Shown here piece by piece: positions 14,177 through 15,641 of a stretch of DNA of 15,641 nucleotides. The notes under the pieces are model-generated. The model saw only the letters and a list, made by a program, of their open reading frames with translations, made no database searches and was not told the DNA's origin. Location of the stretch: the NCBI GenBank assembly GCA_903839905.1, contig CAIMDX010000059.1:1-15641 (forward strand), written 5' to 3'. The position numbers were made by a program, and so were the translations under genes. Each line of letters starts with the position of its first letter. The stretch's first letter is position 1. This stretch comes from an uncultured bacterium. Its GTDB lineage: Bacteria > Patescibacteriota > Minisyncoccia > Minisyncoccales > JAQTVQ01.

Positions 14177-15514
14177 ATGATCAATAAAAAATTATTATTA
14201 GCAGCCCTTATCTTCGCAGGATTTATCTCCGCCGAAATATGCTTCGCTGCGCTGGAATTATCTTATCCTCCCTTGGGGAATATCAAACTTTCAGTTAAAC
14301 CGTCCTTGGTAGAATATTTGAAATATATTTTTGCTTTTACCGTGCTAATCTCCGGGCTTATTGTTTTCGTCATGATGGTCTCTAGCGGTTTTAAATGGCT
14401 GACTTCGGCCGGAAATACAAGCAAAACAGCCGCCGCCAGAGAAGAGATCTTTTCTGCTTTTCTAGGCATGGTTATTGTTCTTTGCTCCTGGCTGATTTTG
14501 AATACAATCAACCCGCAATTAACCGCTTTTAATATCGCGCCAATCCAAAAAGAAGGCGTCACGGTAACTTTTGCCAATGCCGACCCTAACGACAACCAGG
14601 AAACCTATTCTTCTTCTGTCGGAGATTTAAAGCCAATCAATAATATTGATTTTGACCCAGCTAAAATAGATGTCTACTTTTACAGAGAAAAGGGTTGGAC
14701 TGGGGAACGGACAAAAGCCGAACCAAGTAATGTGAACGACAACCCGAAATCAATGGAAATCATTTGGAAAACTCCGGGAATACAGCTTTGCTATAGTCAG
14801 TCAGGCAAAGATTTTTGCGATTCTTATAGCTACGACACCCCAAGCTTCGGAACCAACGATAATAAATACACAAAAATAAAAATCATTGACGAAAGAGACC
14901 AAAGCGGAAAGGTTGTCACTAAATATGTCGGCGTTGTTTTTGAAGAAGAAAACTATAAAGTCGGGGGGCTGGCAATCTATAAAAATCCGACATCAACGGA
15001 TTCAACTCCTGCTCCAGCCGGAGCTTCATACTATACTCCGCCAGCTGGGACCACATATTACACTCCTCCGGTCCAACAAGGGTTCAGTAGCGCAGCCACC
15101 TTAAATTTGCATGCCGAAGAATATACCATAGACAGCGGCTGGGCATCTTCAATAAAGGTTTATACTTATAAGCCTAGCGGAGATAACCACGGAAGAGTTG
15201 ATTTATACTCCCTTCCGAACTCCGACGGAAAAACCTGGGGAACGGATGGCGAGGCAACAATAGACTTAGCCTCCGCTGAGCCATCTTTAAATAAAAATGT
15301 TTGGTCCCTAGACCTCTCGGGGAACAGGATCGTCGTATTCTGCGACGGGACAGATTGCTCTGACACAAAAAACAAGAAATGCCAGATTATTGATAAGCCT
15401 GACGCTAATTTAAATGACCAATGGATCGGCCGGTGCCAGTCCAGCTTTTATAATTTTTGGCAAAAAAACGAACCCTGTATGGAATGCACCTCAGTTAGAA
15501 TTTTCAATAAATAG
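14177..15514 (+). CDS. Second pilin-like membrane protein with beta-rich C-terminal modules
   Basis: The 445-residue protein has a signal peptide (about 1-24, ending ICFA) and a VirB2/TrbC-like two-helix module (43-114). That module is clearly paralogous to the one in the peptidase fusion: both have SGNTAKT/AGNTSKT, then CSWLLLYALNP/CSWLILNTINP. After it comes a beta-rich region. Segments such as YVGVVFEEENYKVGGLAIY with WASSIKVYTY (about 250-330) and NRIVVFCDGTDC ending in SVRIF (about 383-443) resemble beta/gamma-crystallin-type repeats, a tentative reading. A proline linker holds YYTPPAG and YYTPPVQ (285-300). Cysteines near 389-437 may form disulphides. It may be an extracellular adhesion or binding module displayed by the pilin domain. 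It is the last gene before the terminator. Confidence 0.75.
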   Translation: MINKKLLLAALIFAGFISAEICFAALELSYPPLGNIKLSVKPSLVEYLKYIFAFTVLISGLIVFVMMVSSGFKWLTSAGNTSKTAAAREEIFSAFLGMVIVLCSWLILNTINPQLTAFNIAPIQKEGVTVTFANADPNDNQETYSSSVGDLKPINNIDFDPAKIDVYFYREKGWTGERTKAEPSNVNDNPKSMEIIWKTPGIQLCYSQSGKDFCDSYSYDTPSFGTNDNKYTKIKIIDERDQSGKVVTKYVGVVFEEENYKVGGLAIYKNPTSTDSTPAPAGASYYTPPAGTTYYTPPVQQGFSSAATLNLHAEEYTIDSGWASSIKVYTYKPSGDNHGRVDLYSLPNSDGKTWGTDGEATIDLASAEPSLNKNVWSLDLSGNRIVVFCDGTDCSDTKNKKCQIIDKPDANLNDQWIGRCQSSFYNFWQKNEPCMECTSVRIFNK

Positions 15515-15528
15515 TTGATGATGCGAAT

Positions 15529-15557
15529 AAAAAATAGCCTTTAAAAGGCTATTTTTT
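15529..15557. terminator. Bidirectional intrinsic terminator closing the secretion gene run
   Basis: AATAGCCTT (15533-15541) pairs with AAGGCTATT (15545-15553) around a small loop, flanked by an A-run on the left and a T-run on the right. It lies 15 bp after the stop at 15514 and 16 bp before the end of the minus-strand gene, so it can stop transcription from both sides. Confidence 0.85.
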
Positions 15558-15572
15558 GTTTGAGATAAATTA

Positions 15573-15641
15573 TTAAACTGGCTTAATAGCTATTCTTCTT
15601 TCCGGATTTTCTCCCACGCTTTCCGTTTTGATGTCGGTCCG
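15573..15641 (-). CDS. C-terminal 22 codons of a minus-strand gene (partial)
   Basis: Reading the minus strand from the window edge gives an open frame ending RTDIKTESVGENPERRIAIKPV with a few residues before the TAA at 15575-15573. It then meets the bidirectional terminator, as a real gene end would. The 5' part lies outside the window. The fragment is too short to assign a family; codon use and the terminator context support coding. Confidence 0.5.
   Translation of the reverse strand, partial: RTDIKTESVGENPERRIAIKPV

Noticed and set aside
1..15641. tRNA, rRNA or transposase/integrase genes
   Set aside because: No cloverleaf, rRNA segment or recombinase motif was recognised on either strand; nothing indicates a recent mobile insertion.

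Overview
The window looks like a chromosomal segment from a Candidate Phyla Radiation (Patescibacteria) bacterium, most likely Parcubacteria-like. Three things point that way. The gene set is a reduced type IV secretion-like locus (PrgI, a split VirB4, a VirB6-type protein, and VirB2-type pilin domains carrying the GNT-x-KT...NP signature) next to an RsmA gene, ComM, a LysM/M23 hydrolase and a TraR/DksA zinc-finger gene. Intergenic DNA is AT-rich, and most starts lack a Shine-Dalgarno site. UGA is a normal stop (the gene at 11200-11676 ends in TGA), so the UGA-recoded CPR lineages are unlikely. This placement rests on recognising protein families; no marker phylogeny was possible.

Layout. Positions 1-698 hold a tiny membrane ORF, a TraR/DksA-type zinc-finger protein, and an imperfect inverted repeat of 49-nt arms. 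ComM (699-2234, +) converges on a LysM-LysM-M23 murein hydrolase (2242-3303, -) through a shared terminator. A promoter at 3334-3363 opens rsmA (3383-4222, +). Its last codons overlap the start of a 732-residue VirB6/TrbL-like membrane protein (4215-6413), which ends at a strong bidirectional terminator. An SPFH/band-7 gene (6466-7467, -) interrupts the secretion locus. Its leader, over 100 nt long, has mutually exclusive hairpins.

From 7741 to 15514 eight-plus-strand-type spacing continues through seven + strand genes that form one tight run: a helical CPR-type hypothetical, PrgI (VirB3-like), a VirB4 N-terminal-domain protein, the VirB4 ATPase, a small membrane protein, a pilin-like protein fused to a C39-like cysteine peptidase, and a secreted 16-cysteine protein. 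An eighth gene, a second pilin-like protein with a beta-rich C-terminus, closes the run. The run starts at a promoter whose -35 box lies in the middle of a 12-bp-arm palindrome and whose predicted start site is only a few bases before the first ATG. It ends in a bidirectional terminator, beyond which the 3' end of a minus-strand gene enters the window.

How the genes may work together (inference): VirB6, PrgI and the two-part VirB4 would form an inner-membrane channel and motor. The two pilin-domain proteins would be anchored or surface-displayed parts carrying different effector-like C-terminal domains. The LysM/M23 enzyme could open the wall. No relaxase, coupling protein, VirB7-10 or VirB11 is present here, so the system resembles a monoderm-type or DNA-uptake/secretion machine, not a complete conjugation module.
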